Below are positions 1 to 10,537 of a stretch of 64,000 nucleotides of DNA, piece after piece; the first letter of the stretch is position 1, and each line of letters begins with the position of its first letter. Origin of the DNA: Fragilariopsis cylindrus CCMP1102 (lineage: Eukaryota; Bacillariophyta; Bacillariophyceae; Bacillariales; Bacillariaceae); the NCBI GenBank assembly GCA_900095095.1, contig FMBT01000055.1, positions 49,349-113,348 of the forward strand, in the 5' to 3' direction. Made by a program: the position numbers and the translations under genes. The notes beneath the pieces were generated by a model. The model was not told the DNA's origin. It searched no databases and saw only the letters and a program-made list of their open reading frames with translations.

Positions 1-331
1 ACTGCGCTGTACAGTGTTATAGCTCAATTATGCGCAGATTTTTGGAAAAGTGCACAGATTTTATCTGAAGCGCGTTAATTACTGTTATCGCGGCCGATTT
101 TTTATTTATTTTAATCGTGGACTAAATCGTGCCTTACACAAAATTCGGTGCACGGAGGAAGTATTACAAGTGCCCTCAGAGTAATGTTAAGCGTTCATTT
201 GGAAAACAGAACAAGAACACAATTCCAAATCATAACAAACAAGCACGACCACAATAATACGAAGGCACATTATATCAACCATACCCTACAATTACGCAGG
301 CATACATTCCTGATACTGTATTACATCAACC

Positions 332-922
332 ATGGCAACAACCGAAGACAATTGTAATTGGAGCACTAAATGTTGTGGATGTTGTTGTGATATGCGTCAA
401 TCGGTAATCGCTGTGAACATGATATCGATAGGCATGTTGGTAATGGCAATAGTTTTACAAATCGTTGGGTCCTTTGATACTGAACTTGATGACGATATCA
501 TACAGGAAATTAATAAAATTTTTGTACCAGTTTTCATCGCTGTCAATATCGTTTTTGCTATCTTTTACAGTTTAGGAATCTACGGAGCATACAAAAATAA
601 AATCTGGCCTGTTGTTATTTCTCTAGGTGGACACATTGCTTATTTCGGGATCTCTGTCTTTATGGTCGATCTTGCTGGGGTTATTTTATCTTTATTCTTT
701 GTTTACCCACATATCTTCTTCATTCGAGAACTCAAACAAAAGAGAAATAGTACAAGTAGCAACGGCAATGCCAATGCCAATGTCACAGATAACGTTGAAA
801 TGGCAGAAATTGGAGATGATGATGTAACTGTCAAGGAGGATTTCGATGATATGTCAGAAATCGATGTGAATCATAATTACGATGACACTAAGGACATTAC
901 TGTGACTGCAACAATTGTTTAA
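332..922 (+). CDS. Cys-rich multi-span membrane protein, uncharacterised
   Basis: Intronless reading frame of 196 residues. The N-terminus carries a dense cysteine cluster (CCGCCCDMRQ, about residues 14-23) followed directly by a hydrophobic helix (about 24-47). Further hydrophobic segments lie at about 65-88 and 100-128, so three or four membrane spans are likely. The last 70 residues are soluble and acidic (repeated NANANV, then many D and E). A short Cys-rich head before small tetraspan cores is a pattern I associate with diatom membrane proteins of unknown role; that is recollection, not a search. The Cys cluster could be palmitoylated (inference). The start is the ATG that places the Cys cluster at the N-terminus; an overlapping frame from 148 lacks any protein character. 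Function unknown. Confidence 0.7.
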   Translation: MATTEDNCNWSTKCCGCCCDMRQSVIAVNMISIGMLVMAIVLQIVGSFDTELDDDIIQEINKIFVPVFIAVNIVFAIFYSLGIYGAYKNKIWPVVISLGGHIAYFGISVFMVDLAGVILSLFFVYPHIFFIRELKQKRNSTSSNGNANANVTDNVEMAEIGDDDVTVKEDFDDMSEIDVNHNYDDTKDITVTATIV

Positions 923-1393
923 TCAGGCATTAATTTTCTTCAAACAAGTCTAATTATCATATATATGTGTGTAAATGTACTAACTATTAGAAACATCCGA
1001 ATGCATATATCGATGATGACACACTGTAGTAGCAGCTTTGTAAACATCGATAGGAAAAGGAAAATACATTGTGACGAAAAGGATAGCAAGCCGTTTAGTT
1101 CGTGGATTAAAAAAACAAATACATAAACTAATAACAGTGCATACACATCTATGAAAAAGTCAACAAGCAATATTTTAAAATTACATTTCTTTATACTACA
1201 TAATACTTCTTCCAGTTTATGATATGTCCTATATAAGAATACATTTAACAATTGAATATTCAAAAGTTGTATTAGTACAGTATAATGTCTTCTATGGTAT
1301 ACTGTGATGATCAAAAAGTAACATAATATGTTATTATGCATTATGAAAAAGAACGAAGTGTATTGAAATTAGGAGAAAGATTCACTACATTCT
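923..1393. other. Intergenic, convergent 3' ends
   Basis: AT-rich spacer between two converging genes. A 133-codon minus-strand frame lies here but its composition (Leu/Ile/Phe/Tyr from AT-rich DNA) looks like chance. No other feature seen. Confidence 0.5.
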
Positions 1394-2634
1394 TCACTCG
1401 TTCATGATTATTGGCAGATTTCTTGGTTTGTGATCGACCATTATTGTTGGCGGATCTCTTGATTTGTGGATGGAATCAATAGCTATACTAGATCGACGAT
1501 CAACCGTTTTTGTTGGCGGATCTTTTGATTTGCGAATGATATCCATAGTTCTATGTTGCTGATATGTGGAATATGAATGCACTGAAGGCGGATCAAGAAT
1601 TTTGACACTTTCTACTACACTGCAACTGCTTGCGCTTTCCCATGATTCAGTTTCATCCAATAAGGAAGTAACGACAAGTTGTTGGGAATTAGCTGCTGCA
1701 TTGTCGTCATACAAATTGCCCCTTTGGACGTAATCGTTTTCCTTTACAATGGAACTTAATGGTTGTGAATCATTTATGTTATCGTATATATATTCCATGA
1801 CCAAATCTTTTTTGAACTGTACTCGCATCCTAACTCTCCCAGATGCAAATCGTTTCACATAGGGATTCATTGAAATCATTCTTATACAATCTATTAGTAG
1901 AAGAAATAAAGAAATATAGTGTGAGAAAATACTATAGTGTTGTACGTGTGCGTGTATATCATTTTCAATTCGTTTACTGTACTTACCTCCATGAGTAATT
2001 TCAGCATCTTCCTTTTCAAAACTACTTCTACTATCGTATCGATATCTTCAGGTGTAAGGTGAAAGTCTCCAAAATACGAAGCTGTTGAATTTATCCCTAT
2101 TGAAATCGGAAACAAATAAATAGATAATTAATCAATGAGCTCATATTTAGTAACACTTAAAGATCCAATCTCTAATTCCCAAACACATAAATATCGTACA
2201 GTATAGTAGTAACTAACTAACTTACCAGTCAAAAGCTCGTGCAATTCTTGTATTTCAATATATCCTCGCTTCAAATCATCGCTAACTTGAAGAGCAAAAT
2301 TAATAATCGTTGGAGTATTATCAAATGGACATGCCAGAAGCGAAATTCCTATACAAAATTCTTTGGATGACACTTTTTCGTCACCTTTATTGTCCCACAT
2401 AGTGAACAACAGATCAAATATCTCAACGTTCGAAAGATTTGCTAAATCCAAAGCTTGATCGAATCCTTCTCTTTTTATCATTCCAAAAGCATCTGAAAAA
2501 GCTGTCATAGCGTTTCTTAAAGATATAATTTGTGCCTTTTCTAGGAAACAATTTCGAGAAACAGCCATCATCGCTAACGATGCTTCCTCTACTGCGCATT
2601 GTATTGATGCTGATGACGATTTTGCATTGCCCAT
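1394..2634 (-). CDS. EF-hand protein with N-myristoylation signal; 3' frame uncertain
   Basis: Exon 1 is 2634-2226 and exon 2 is 2096-1987, joined cleanly at a GTAAGT donor. The protein starts MGNAKSSSAS, a good N-myristoylation consensus. Two EF-hand loops are visible: DNKGDEKVSSKE (about residue 80) and DDLKRGYIEIQE (about residue 117), both keeping position 1 and the position-12 Glu. The layout resembles small recoverin/calcineurin-B-like calcium sensors, so membrane-tethered calcium sensing is a reasonable inference. The end is unclear. Exon 2 stops at a GTAAGT donor; with the best acceptor (TACTAATAG, near 1891) the frame terminates after two codons. A further open frame of 161 codons (1879-1394) containing a repeated RDPP/KDPP motif follows one base out of phase. 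It may be the true 3' exon with one base missing, or separate noise. Confidence 0.65.
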
Positions 2635-3922
2635 TTTACTTCTTTTTCAGGAGATTGATAGGTGATCGTTATGGATTAATAAAACTCAGCGTTAATAAAG
2701 TAGTTGTAGAATAAATTATGTGTTGTTATTATTGTTGGATGCATCTTTTATTTCAAAAATTCTAGCGATCGTCTTTTTATTTAGCGACGCGAGGACGCGT
2801 ATTAAAGAAAATGGAATGTTAAACAATAATGTTAAACAATAATGCACGACTGAAACAGGTATGTTATTATAGCTACAGTAGTACAGTACGTACAGTTGTA
2901 CACTATTACCATAATGCCGCCGAACCAATAAACTAACAGAAGATCAAAGGATCAAACACTCATTAACTACAACAGTTTGAGCATTACTTCATCAATATCT
3001 TTTGCCATCAATTTATTCAAGAATGATGAATCAATTAATCAATAGAAGAATTAATCAAATCACTGCATTTTTTCGATAATCTCTCCGCACATTTAACAGA
3101 CTGCAAAACCTACTTGAAAGGCTACAAATGGTAAATTTTAAAGCAGTTATCCATGCTGGGAATAAGATAAAATATAGAAGTGAAGGATTAACTAATGCTG
3201 TTCCTTCCAATTCTATACCAAAATAATCTGCACCACAGTATACACATGGTTTCTTGTAGGGAGGATGTCGTGTCATTGGTTCGTACCCGAAATAATAACC
3301 CTAACTAATGCTGTTCCTTTCAATTCTATACCAAAATAATCTGTACCACAATATACATATGGTTTGCTTGTAGGGAGGATATCGTATCGAAAGTACAGTA
3401 ATACATGGAAATGGAATCATTGATAGACTAGCTTCAAAAATAGGTGCGATGTAAGTAAAAATATGGTAACATTTTATGAACATTCTGGGCCTTGAATGAA
3501 TAAGGGGGATTTTTGTTTCTAATTTTCTTTATAATTCTTCCAACAGACTCTTTGTGTAGAAGACACCCAGACAGAATAAGATTTTATCCAGCATATTGGA
3601 GAGCACAGAGATTCAATACTTGACCTGAATTATCTGCAGATCATGATCTTTTTTGTAGCATTTGGGACCCTTTCGTTGCCTTCGTCTCGTTGAACTGTAT
3701 TCTCTTTTGTTCTTTCACATATTGTGTGTGTGATACGATCACAAATAGATCGATATATCCAATTGTTTTCGTATCATCTTACATCACTTACGCCAATACG
3801 ATTGCTAGAGAAAATTCGTTCTTCGTGGGAGCTATCAAACCTCGAAGATGCTGACTACAAAGTATTTATGATAATGATCTAACTCAACTTACTGGGAGAC
3901 GTAAATACACTAGAATTTACTA
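2635..3922. other. Gene-poor spacer with a duplicated block
   Basis: No convincing coding region. A pair of near-identical 13-base units (gttaaacaataat) lies near 2817-2843, and a direct repeat of about 86 bp occupies 3189-3388. The remainder is AT-rich unique sequence. Confidence 0.5.
3189..3388. repeat. Tandem direct repeat, two 86-87 bp copies
   Basis: Copy 1 is 3189-3274 and copy 2 is 3302-3388, a spacing of 113 bp. Both begin taactaatgctgttcct and end gaggat(g/a)tcgt(g/a)tc, differing at roughly ten positions plus one inserted base. The 27-bp linker contains ataataaccc, joining a single CCCTAA at the start of copy 2. No gene or terminal repeat explains the duplication. Confidence 0.8.
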
Positions 3923-4678
3923 CTATCTTTGCAGCAGCATGTTGGATCGTCCATCGTCCCGGCCTTCATCCGATACTTCTCCAGTCGTCACCCATCGAAC
4001 CCCATTTGTATCGACGCATTTGATGCAGGGAGCCTCCGGTGAGTTGACAACGTAACGACTTCGTAATTGTTTGAAGCATTCTTCCATTAATCGAACGGCT
4101 TCGGCTCGTGTAAGATCCGGCCTATAGCTTTGGTCTAGGATACTCAATAAAAAGTTTGCCCCGTGACCATGTGCACCGTATTGTATCTTCTGCAGCGACC
4201 CGTATTCGTCAAGCCAATAGAGATGGGGTTGATACAGACCTGAACCGGTGTTGAGAACGTTTGACGAAGTCACACGAACCAATTTCTGTGGGATGTTTCC
4301 TTCTATTGCAGTCGTCTTTTTATTGTTCACCTCGCTCAAAGCTTGTCGGACTTGCTTCTGAATCTTCTGAGATGCAGATATTTCGTATGGGATCGATTTT
4401 GTATCTATTTTCTCACCACTATCATCTGCAACTCCATTATCATCACTATCATCACCCTCATCATCAACCCACATCATCCCCGCAATCAATAGGCAAACTC
4501 TGAGTGGACGGGTTCGCAAATTTTCCCATACATGCCGACGAGCAAAGTGTGCCATTGCCCGGACGTCCAAACCTTCATCATTCAGACATGGCATATTACT
4601 AGCTTCTTTACTCGAGGAAGATGCTACCCATCGCACGTCACATCCTACTCCACCATTATTGTATTCATGAATCGTACC

Positions 4679-4709
<31 letters not shown>

Positions 4710-5349
4710 GTTGAGCGGAGCATTTATGATGTTTATTTATTATAGATAGGTCAGCATACTTAAAATGATAGATGCAACACTCATCATCACAACAATGTTA
4801 TCAGAATCTCAATATTATTAAATACGTACCGTATGCTTTCAAAATACTCAATACTTTATCCGAATCTGCAGCGTCTCCCGCCGCAGCTGCAACTATTGTT
4901 TGTTGTCGTCGTCCTCCTCGTCCTCGTTGCTGTTGTATCTTACTCTTCGTAACAAATGATACTGTTTCGGGAACAGATTCACTCGTTGTTATTCCAACCT
5001 TAGTTTTTTGTCGTCGAAGGTCGTCGTAGCCGTTGTCATTATTTGGAAACGGATCGATCAAGGGGGTGATTTTATCGACATTCGATACCGTCAACGCGAT
5101 GCTTTGACTCACACTAGAATCAGCTCCCAACAGGATAAAATCTTTACCGACAATCCCAATCAACGTTTCGGATCCAGCCGCTGACGAGGCCTCCACGAGG
5201 AATGTCGTCGTCGTCGTCGTCGTCGTCGATAAGGAAAAGAATAAAATATAACACGATGCAACGACTGTTATGATCATCGCCGAAGACGACGAAAGTGATC
5301 TTCTCCTGTTCCCGATGAGGCTATGGTGGTTCTGTTGGATAGGACTCAT
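3923..5349 (-). CDS. Proteasome subunit beta type-2-like (beta-4) with N-terminal hydrophobic leader
   Basis: Two exons, 5349-4830 and 4677-3923, joined in frame across a GTACGT donor and an AT-microsatellite intron; product 424 residues. The segment ETLIGIVGKDFILLGADS matches the opening strand of the non-catalytic beta-4 (PSMB2) subunit of the 20S proteasome. Later landmarks are VWENLRTRPLRVCLLIAG, LYWLDEYGSLQKIQYGAHG, LLSILDQSYRPDLTRAEAV and the C-terminal VVNSPEAPCIKCVDTNGV. PSMB2 is normally about 200 residues. The excess comes from an N-terminal extension of 60 residues, which holds a hydrophobic stretch at about 25-41 and a poly-Thr run, plus two acidic/Gln-rich inserts. The leader resembles an ER signal peptide or anchor, unexpected for a cytosolic particle. 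Met25 is an alternative start that would put the hydrophobic stretch first. The PI31-like regulator is encoded divergently 443 bp away. Confidence 0.85.
4681..4709. repeat. (AT)n microsatellite in proteasome gene intron
   Basis: Alternating AT run directly upstream (in transcript sense) of the intron acceptor of the beta-4-like gene. Confidence 0.9.
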
Positions 5350-5792
5350 TGGGAGTGATATTGTAGTGAGTTGTGAATGTTTTGTTCTTTGAGATAAATG
5401 ACTTGGTTGTTTTGATTATATCTCAATGTTGTAGTATTGCTATGACAATATTCAAACAACACTACAACAAGAAAGAAATGTTATCTCAATGGGACTTCGA
5501 TTTCGAAATTGGGGGTTGATTTTGATTGAGGGGTGGAAACAGAACAGATTACGTAGCCCCTTTTTTGAGTCGTATTTTGCCAGCAAAAATCTTTCTCAAA
5601 AAATTTGCCTTCTTTCTTTGTCTTCTTTTTTCTTTCTTTCGTTCTCTTTCATCTTATTCATCATATTGAATATGTCAGCCATATCGTAAGCAACAAACAA
5701 CAAACAACAACAGCAGCATCGATTGGATTAGTACCTTCAGTTTAGATCGGTTCGCAACAACAACAACAACAGCAAATCAAGAAATAACAACA
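5350..5792. promoter_or_regulatory. Shared upstream region of beta-4-like and PI31-like genes
   Basis: The 443 bp between two divergent start codons must hold both promoters. A 66-codon plus-strand frame here is Phe/Ser/Leu-rich chance sequence. CAA/CAACAA-rich leader sequence precedes the PI31 start. No specific element identified. Confidence 0.5.
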
Positions 5793-7493
5793 ATGGGATC
5801 TACCATCGACGAAAAAGACGTGGACGATTTTGAGATCGTTAAGGACTACCTTATGCGATGTCCACATGTTTCTTCTGCCCGAGACAGTCCTGCTATCAAA
5901 GCAGCCTTAGAGGGCATTGAGAAGGAACAACAACGTCGGATTCGTGACGCCAAACTCCAATGTAAGTTTGGTGGCAAGCGAAGCGCATCCGCCGTTGTGG
6001 GTGACTACACCGATAGAGACGAAATTGTTGTGGTAGATAAAGATGACATCGACGTAACAACTAACGAGAGAATGATGGATACAGAAGAAGAAGAAGATGA
6101 TGATAAAGAATGGCAGGACGTGCCACATAAAGACGATGGGTTTACTTCGGGAGGTAATATCGATCATTCTTCTGAATTGGAAGGAAGATCTGGTGGAAGT
6201 AGCTTTTTAGGAAAAGAACTTGCAAAAGCCTGTGTAGATGCTATTGCGGAACAACAGCAACGAAATAATGTTGTCGTTTCATCTCCCATCGCTGCTATTG
6301 CAGTTGCATTACACGCTGCTCTTCGATCCGACATTTTGGGGTTCAAAACCCAAAATATCCTTCCACAAAAAGAATCGTCGTCAAAGAAGGGAGGATTAGC
6401 ATTCGCCGCTCCAATACGTGAATTGAATAAAAACCAGTTTTTGCCGTACGGATGGGACGATATGAGATCTAGTAGTTCTGGCAACACAAACACAACCGAC
6501 AAGAAAAATAGTACCGTTTCTCTTCGTTATCGCAAAATGGATATGGGCGCTATGATTTTAACCGTGGAATCAGTCGATGAAGAAGGTGATTGTAATGATA
6601 ATAATAATATACCTGGTACTACACAAAAAAACGTCCAAGTCACGCTCGTTCCAGCCAATAGTAAAGAAGATTCGACTCCAGTTCATGTCTTGAAATTTCC
6701 CATCGCCGAACACATCAATTTAGATTCATGGAATGCGGCAACGTTGAAGGCGGTTGGATCGAAAACCAGTGATAAGAAAGAATGTAAAATTGCACCAACT
6801 CTACATTACAAGAATTTATCGGGTCTTATGAGTAAGTTTTGTCGGACCTTTGATTTGGGTACGGTGAGTAGTACGATTGACGATGCTGATACCTTAGTAA
6901 CCGCGTCGTTAGTTACAACGAGTTACAATGATCCTATTTTGAAACAACCAACACCAGATACACATTATCCAGCCGTGGCGAGTGTTGAACACTATCCCAA
7001 TCGTCGACTGGAAGGAGATAGAGCAGTCGCACCAGAATGGAAAGAGGGTCGTGTCCCTTCAACCTTTGATCAAGCATTTCCGGAAAGAAATCCTATTTAT
7101 AGTGGTGATTTTGCTGGTGACATACTTCCAGCAGCGGGATTGCATGATCCGCGATTTCATACTGGACGAGGTAATAGCGAAGGACAAAGAATGGGCGGTA
7201 ATCTCATGGGTCCAAATCATCCAATGTTTACTCCGGGTAGTGGTGGTCATGGACAAATGATAGGAGGAGGAGGGGTTGCGTTTGGTGGACCAGGAACAAT
7301 GCAACCGCGATTCGATCCCGTTTATCCTCCTGGTGTGCTAGACGATGACCATCTTAGACACGGTCCTGCTGGTGGTCGTCGTCTTCACAACAAGAAACCA
7401 AGTCGTAGTACCACAGGCGAGCCGAATCCGGACCATCTTCCACCACCGAACTCTCTTGGTGGTAATGGCAATGACAATCATATGTTTATGTAA
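5793..7493 (+). CDS. PI31-type proteasome regulator (PSMF1-like)
   Basis: Single-exon protein of 566 residues. PI31 binds the 20S proteasome and modulates its activity or assembly. The C-terminal third is the giveaway: Gly/Pro-rich with PRFDPVYPPG, DHLRHGPAGGRR and GEPNPDHLPPP, closely following the PI31 C-terminal region (RFDP...GPNPDHLPPP). The central part (about residues 165-360: ALHAALRSDILGFK, LPYGWD, VSLRYRKMDMGAMILTVES) fits the PI31/FP N-terminal domain, including the YR..lltv strand. About 160 residues of acidic extension precede it, making the protein roughly twice the usual ~270 residues. It ends in NHMFM where animal PI31 ends in MYL, so the terminal HbYX-like tail is altered. 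The start is the first ATG, after a CAA-rich leader. Confidence 0.85.
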   Translation: MGSTIDEKDVDDFEIVKDYLMRCPHVSSARDSPAIKAALEGIEKEQQRRIRDAKLQCKFGGKRSASAVVGDYTDRDEIVVVDKDDIDVTTNERMMDTEEEEDDDKEWQDVPHKDDGFTSGGNIDHSSELEGRSGGSSFLGKELAKACVDAIAEQQQRNNVVVSSPIAAIAVALHAALRSDILGFKTQNILPQKESSSKKGGLAFAAPIRELNKNQFLPYGWDDMRSSSSGNTNTTDKKNSTVSLRYRKMDMGAMILTVESVDEEGDCNDNNNIPGTTQKNVQVTLVPANSKEDSTPVHVLKFPIAEHINLDSWNAATLKAVGSKTSDKKECKIAPTLHYKNLSGLMSKFCRTFDLGTVSSTIDDADTLVTASLVTTSYNDPILKQPTPDTHYPAVASVEHYPNRRLEGDRAVAPEWKEGRVPSTFDQAFPERNPIYSGDFAGDILPAAGLHDPRFHTGRGNSEGQRMGGNLMGPNHPMFTPGSGGHGQMIGGGGVAFGGPGTMQPRFDPVYPPGVLDDDHLRHGPAGGRRLHNKKPSRSTTGEPNPDHLPPPNSLGGNGNDNHMFM

Positions 7494-8559
7494 GAGCGCT
7501 TGCTGCTCTCATCATGCACCATAATTCATACGATAGAAGTAACACGTTACATATAATACTCTATCGAACTAAAAAATTTACCGAAGGGATTTTTAGTAAT
7601 AGTAATCTACTTTAACCAGATACAGCATTCAAGCGAGAAAGCTTATTAGATCCCAAAATTATTATTCCGACTTCATGCGAGCAATACAGGTTAAGTTATT
7701 AGAACGCTATTCTACATAACGAAGACGAAACTATAAAAAGTAAGACATGAAAAAAGGATAAAATAAGTATAAAAATAAATGTGTAAATTTCCCAGATCTA
7801 GTAGTTATAATATTTAATAATTGTGGTATTACAGAGAGTACAGAGACTTCATCCTCATGTCTATTTCGTGACATAAGTGATTTTGGTCAAGCGGTGACAA
7901 GAAGAAAAGAAAACGAAGCAATCGTTTTCACTTGTCAAATTGTATGTATGTATATAGAGATATAATAATGATATATTGTATAAGGTATAGCTTTCTTTTA
8001 GAGAAATATGAGTTCCAATAAATGTGTACAGTAGTTATTGAAAAAAAACTGTTGTGTGTGTGTCCCCCCAGGTGTGAAAAAATAGTAATAATAATAATAG
8101 TGAATAATGATAGCAAGTAACATACGATTCATCATAATGTGTGGTGATGTGTGATGTGATAATAATACGATTGGTAGTAATGATACAGATGATCTCTCCA
8201 AAATATAATCCAAATTTGTTTGTTTGTTTGTTGTTGTTGTACATATGGATTGTATTTTGGTCTCGTTTGTTGTTTGTTTGCTATTGTTGTTGACGCTCGC
8301 TCGCTCGATTGATATAAAAATAATAAATCCCCGTGACTTGTTTCTTTTTACCTTCTTTTTTCAAACCCTTGTTTTATCCTTCTTTTGACAGACAGCTTCT
8401 TTTTTAAATTACAGAACAGAATGTAGTAGATCCCATATAAAACAAAATTTCGGCTTCCCGTATACATATACGCATAGATATTTATTTATAAGATAAATAA
8501 TATGTTTGTGAAGTAAATATATACATCAGGACGAATAAATGTCTCTGGGACTTCCCCTC
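7494..8559. other. Intergenic, convergent 3' ends
   Basis: About 1.07 kb of AT-rich sequence with TAA/TAG and TTGT microsatellite-like stretches (about 8080-8100 and 8217-8290). Short overlapping minus-strand frames have no protein character. No RNA gene seen. Confidence 0.45.
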
Positions 8560-9511
8560 TTAGTACCACGTAAGGGAACCACTCCAGAAGCTGTCGTTGT
8601 CAAAGAAGTCTTCCGACGATGATGATGGATCAGAATCGTCGAAGTTGCTCCCGAGATTATCACAACTTTCTGCTGCTTGATACTGAGAATAGGCAGGCTG
8701 TTGCTGTTGCTTCTCCTCCCTGTTGTTATTGTTACTTTCAGGAAGATAAAGTTGATCAGCGGGATTGAAAAAAGTTGCGAGTTTGTCATTATGTAAGACA
8801 ACGACACGAGAAATACGATGACGATCGTTGTTATTACTACTACTAGATGAATTAGTAGATGATGTTGCCGCTACAAGATTTGATAGTTCCTCATCATCAA
8901 CGGGGAATGTCTCAGGGTCTATAGATAAATCACTGAGAACCTTCCTTTCTAAACGATATTCTTGACGGAACTGTTTGTTTGTTGGAAGTGAGTGTGTGGG
9001 AGAGTGGAAATGAGAGGGTGAGAGACATCATTGACATTAAATAAGTTAACTACTACAGTATAATTTATTATAATCATAATTTTATTTTTTGAAAGAGAAA
9101 AACTTTCGTAGTACCTACCGTTTGCGTTTGTTGTGCACTGTAATATAGATCAGAAATGTCTTGTAGACGTGTTCTTTCCCTTGTCCAAACATCGGTAACT
9201 AGTTGTGGAGCAAAGGATACTCTACGATGATCAGCAATAGTTGAAATATCACTAGTTGAATCGAATGAGGAATCAGATGTTGTTGATATAGTACAAAGAG
9301 AAGCTTGATCGTCATTATCTCGCGCGTACGACGACGCTAAATAATCGCTGTAAAAACAATTGTTCTTCCCTTTTATTGTTGGGACAGAGTCGACGATGAC
9401 AAATTCGTCATCGTCGTCACGTATGCATGGACTGCATGATGATGATGATGATGATGATGATGATGTATTAATCACCATAAGAAGTGCTTCTCTTTCAACT
9501 CTAATTGTCAT
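8560..9511 (-). CDS. Conserved diatom protein with RVSF motif, uncharacterised
   Basis: Two exons, 9511-9119 and 8970-8560, joined in phase across a GTAGGT donor; product 267 residues. The conserved core spans the junction: RRVSFAPQLVTDVWTRER, then LQDISDLYYSAQQTQ and FRQEYRLERKVLSDL. I recognise this arrangement, [RV]SF then a YY/YS then FRxEYRxERK, from uncharacterised diatom proteins. RVSF also fits the RVxF consensus by which regulators dock on protein phosphatase 1. The flanks are low complexity: a poly-Ser run coded by ATC/ATG trinucleotide repeats near residues 17-25, an acidic DDDDE stretch, then Asn- and Gln-rich segments. It ends SFWSGSLTWY. The second exon is found only by splicing. 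Function unknown; a phosphatase-regulatory role is inference. Confidence 0.75.
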
Positions 9512-10537
9512 GATTGATTGCTAAGCGTTTAGTTTTGGTATTCTGTTTCCGTGTTTGTTGCGTAAATGAAGTAATTAATTTTATGCGCTCCTGAAATAGC
9601 ATGCAAACGCACATAATCGCTACAATTCTGGTTAAAGAACTGGAAAGAAACAAGATCAAATATAATTTTAGTTGGCGGAGATTAACGCGGTTGACACGAG
9701 TCGAACTATTTGTCTACTCCTAATCAGTATTGACATCATTCTTCTTTTTTCATTTGTTACAGTGTCATAGGTATAGAGGACTGAAAATACTGCTTGGGAT
9801 GGATTTGAGCTTAGGGGTGAAGTCAAATATTATAACCGCCATGACCGAGTCTAATACATACCTTCGAAGTAAATTCTTCCTCCGTAAAACAAATTGTATA
9901 CGAATTGTGCGTTCTTATTGGTCAATATATTTTTCACGAAGGGTGGTTCGCCAATGATATATTAAAAAACGGTATTGCGTGCACATCATAACGTTTTTTT
10001 CAATCCCACAAAGCATAGAGGTGCGCGACTCAAATCGCTTTTTGTCGATTGGCGAACACGCAAGATTGAAAGTTACTTGCATTCACTCTGTAAAAAAATA
10101 GTAGCTAAGAAATAATAAAGGCATACTGTACTTGCTTGGAAGTATTCTATGAAGTTATTTTAAAAACACCAAAAATGCTCTACTGTAACATGTATGTTAC
10201 TACTACTTAATCTACTATCCGGTCCTATTTCACTTTATAACAAGAATTAACAATCTTATAGAAAATATCATAACATGGCAACGAAATGTACTATTATATT
10301 CATATGGTTATAATGGTATAAACCATAATCCAAAGCAGCTTTTTATAACAACAATGTGTACCACAAAAAACAAAAATGCTAGGTTGACTCAACATCCTTT
10401 ATTATTTAGCTTCATTGTATAGGACTTTCTTTACTTTAAAGACTCAAAGTTGGAAGATTTTTAAAATCCTAGCATGCCATGGACAAAATATTAGGTCCTA
10501 CACTGAATACATTACATATCCCATCGATTTTTGTTGA
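9512..10537. other. Intergenic
   Basis: About 1 kb between two minus-strand genes. It includes a slightly GC-richer patch near 10020-10080 and otherwise AT-rich unique sequence. A 75-codon plus-strand frame shows no family features. Nothing else seen. Confidence 0.45.

Noticed and set aside
940-1341. 133-codon minus-strand frame
   Set aside because: Composition is Leu/Ile/Tyr/Phe-rich as expected from AT-rich noncoding DNA; no motif, no splice context.
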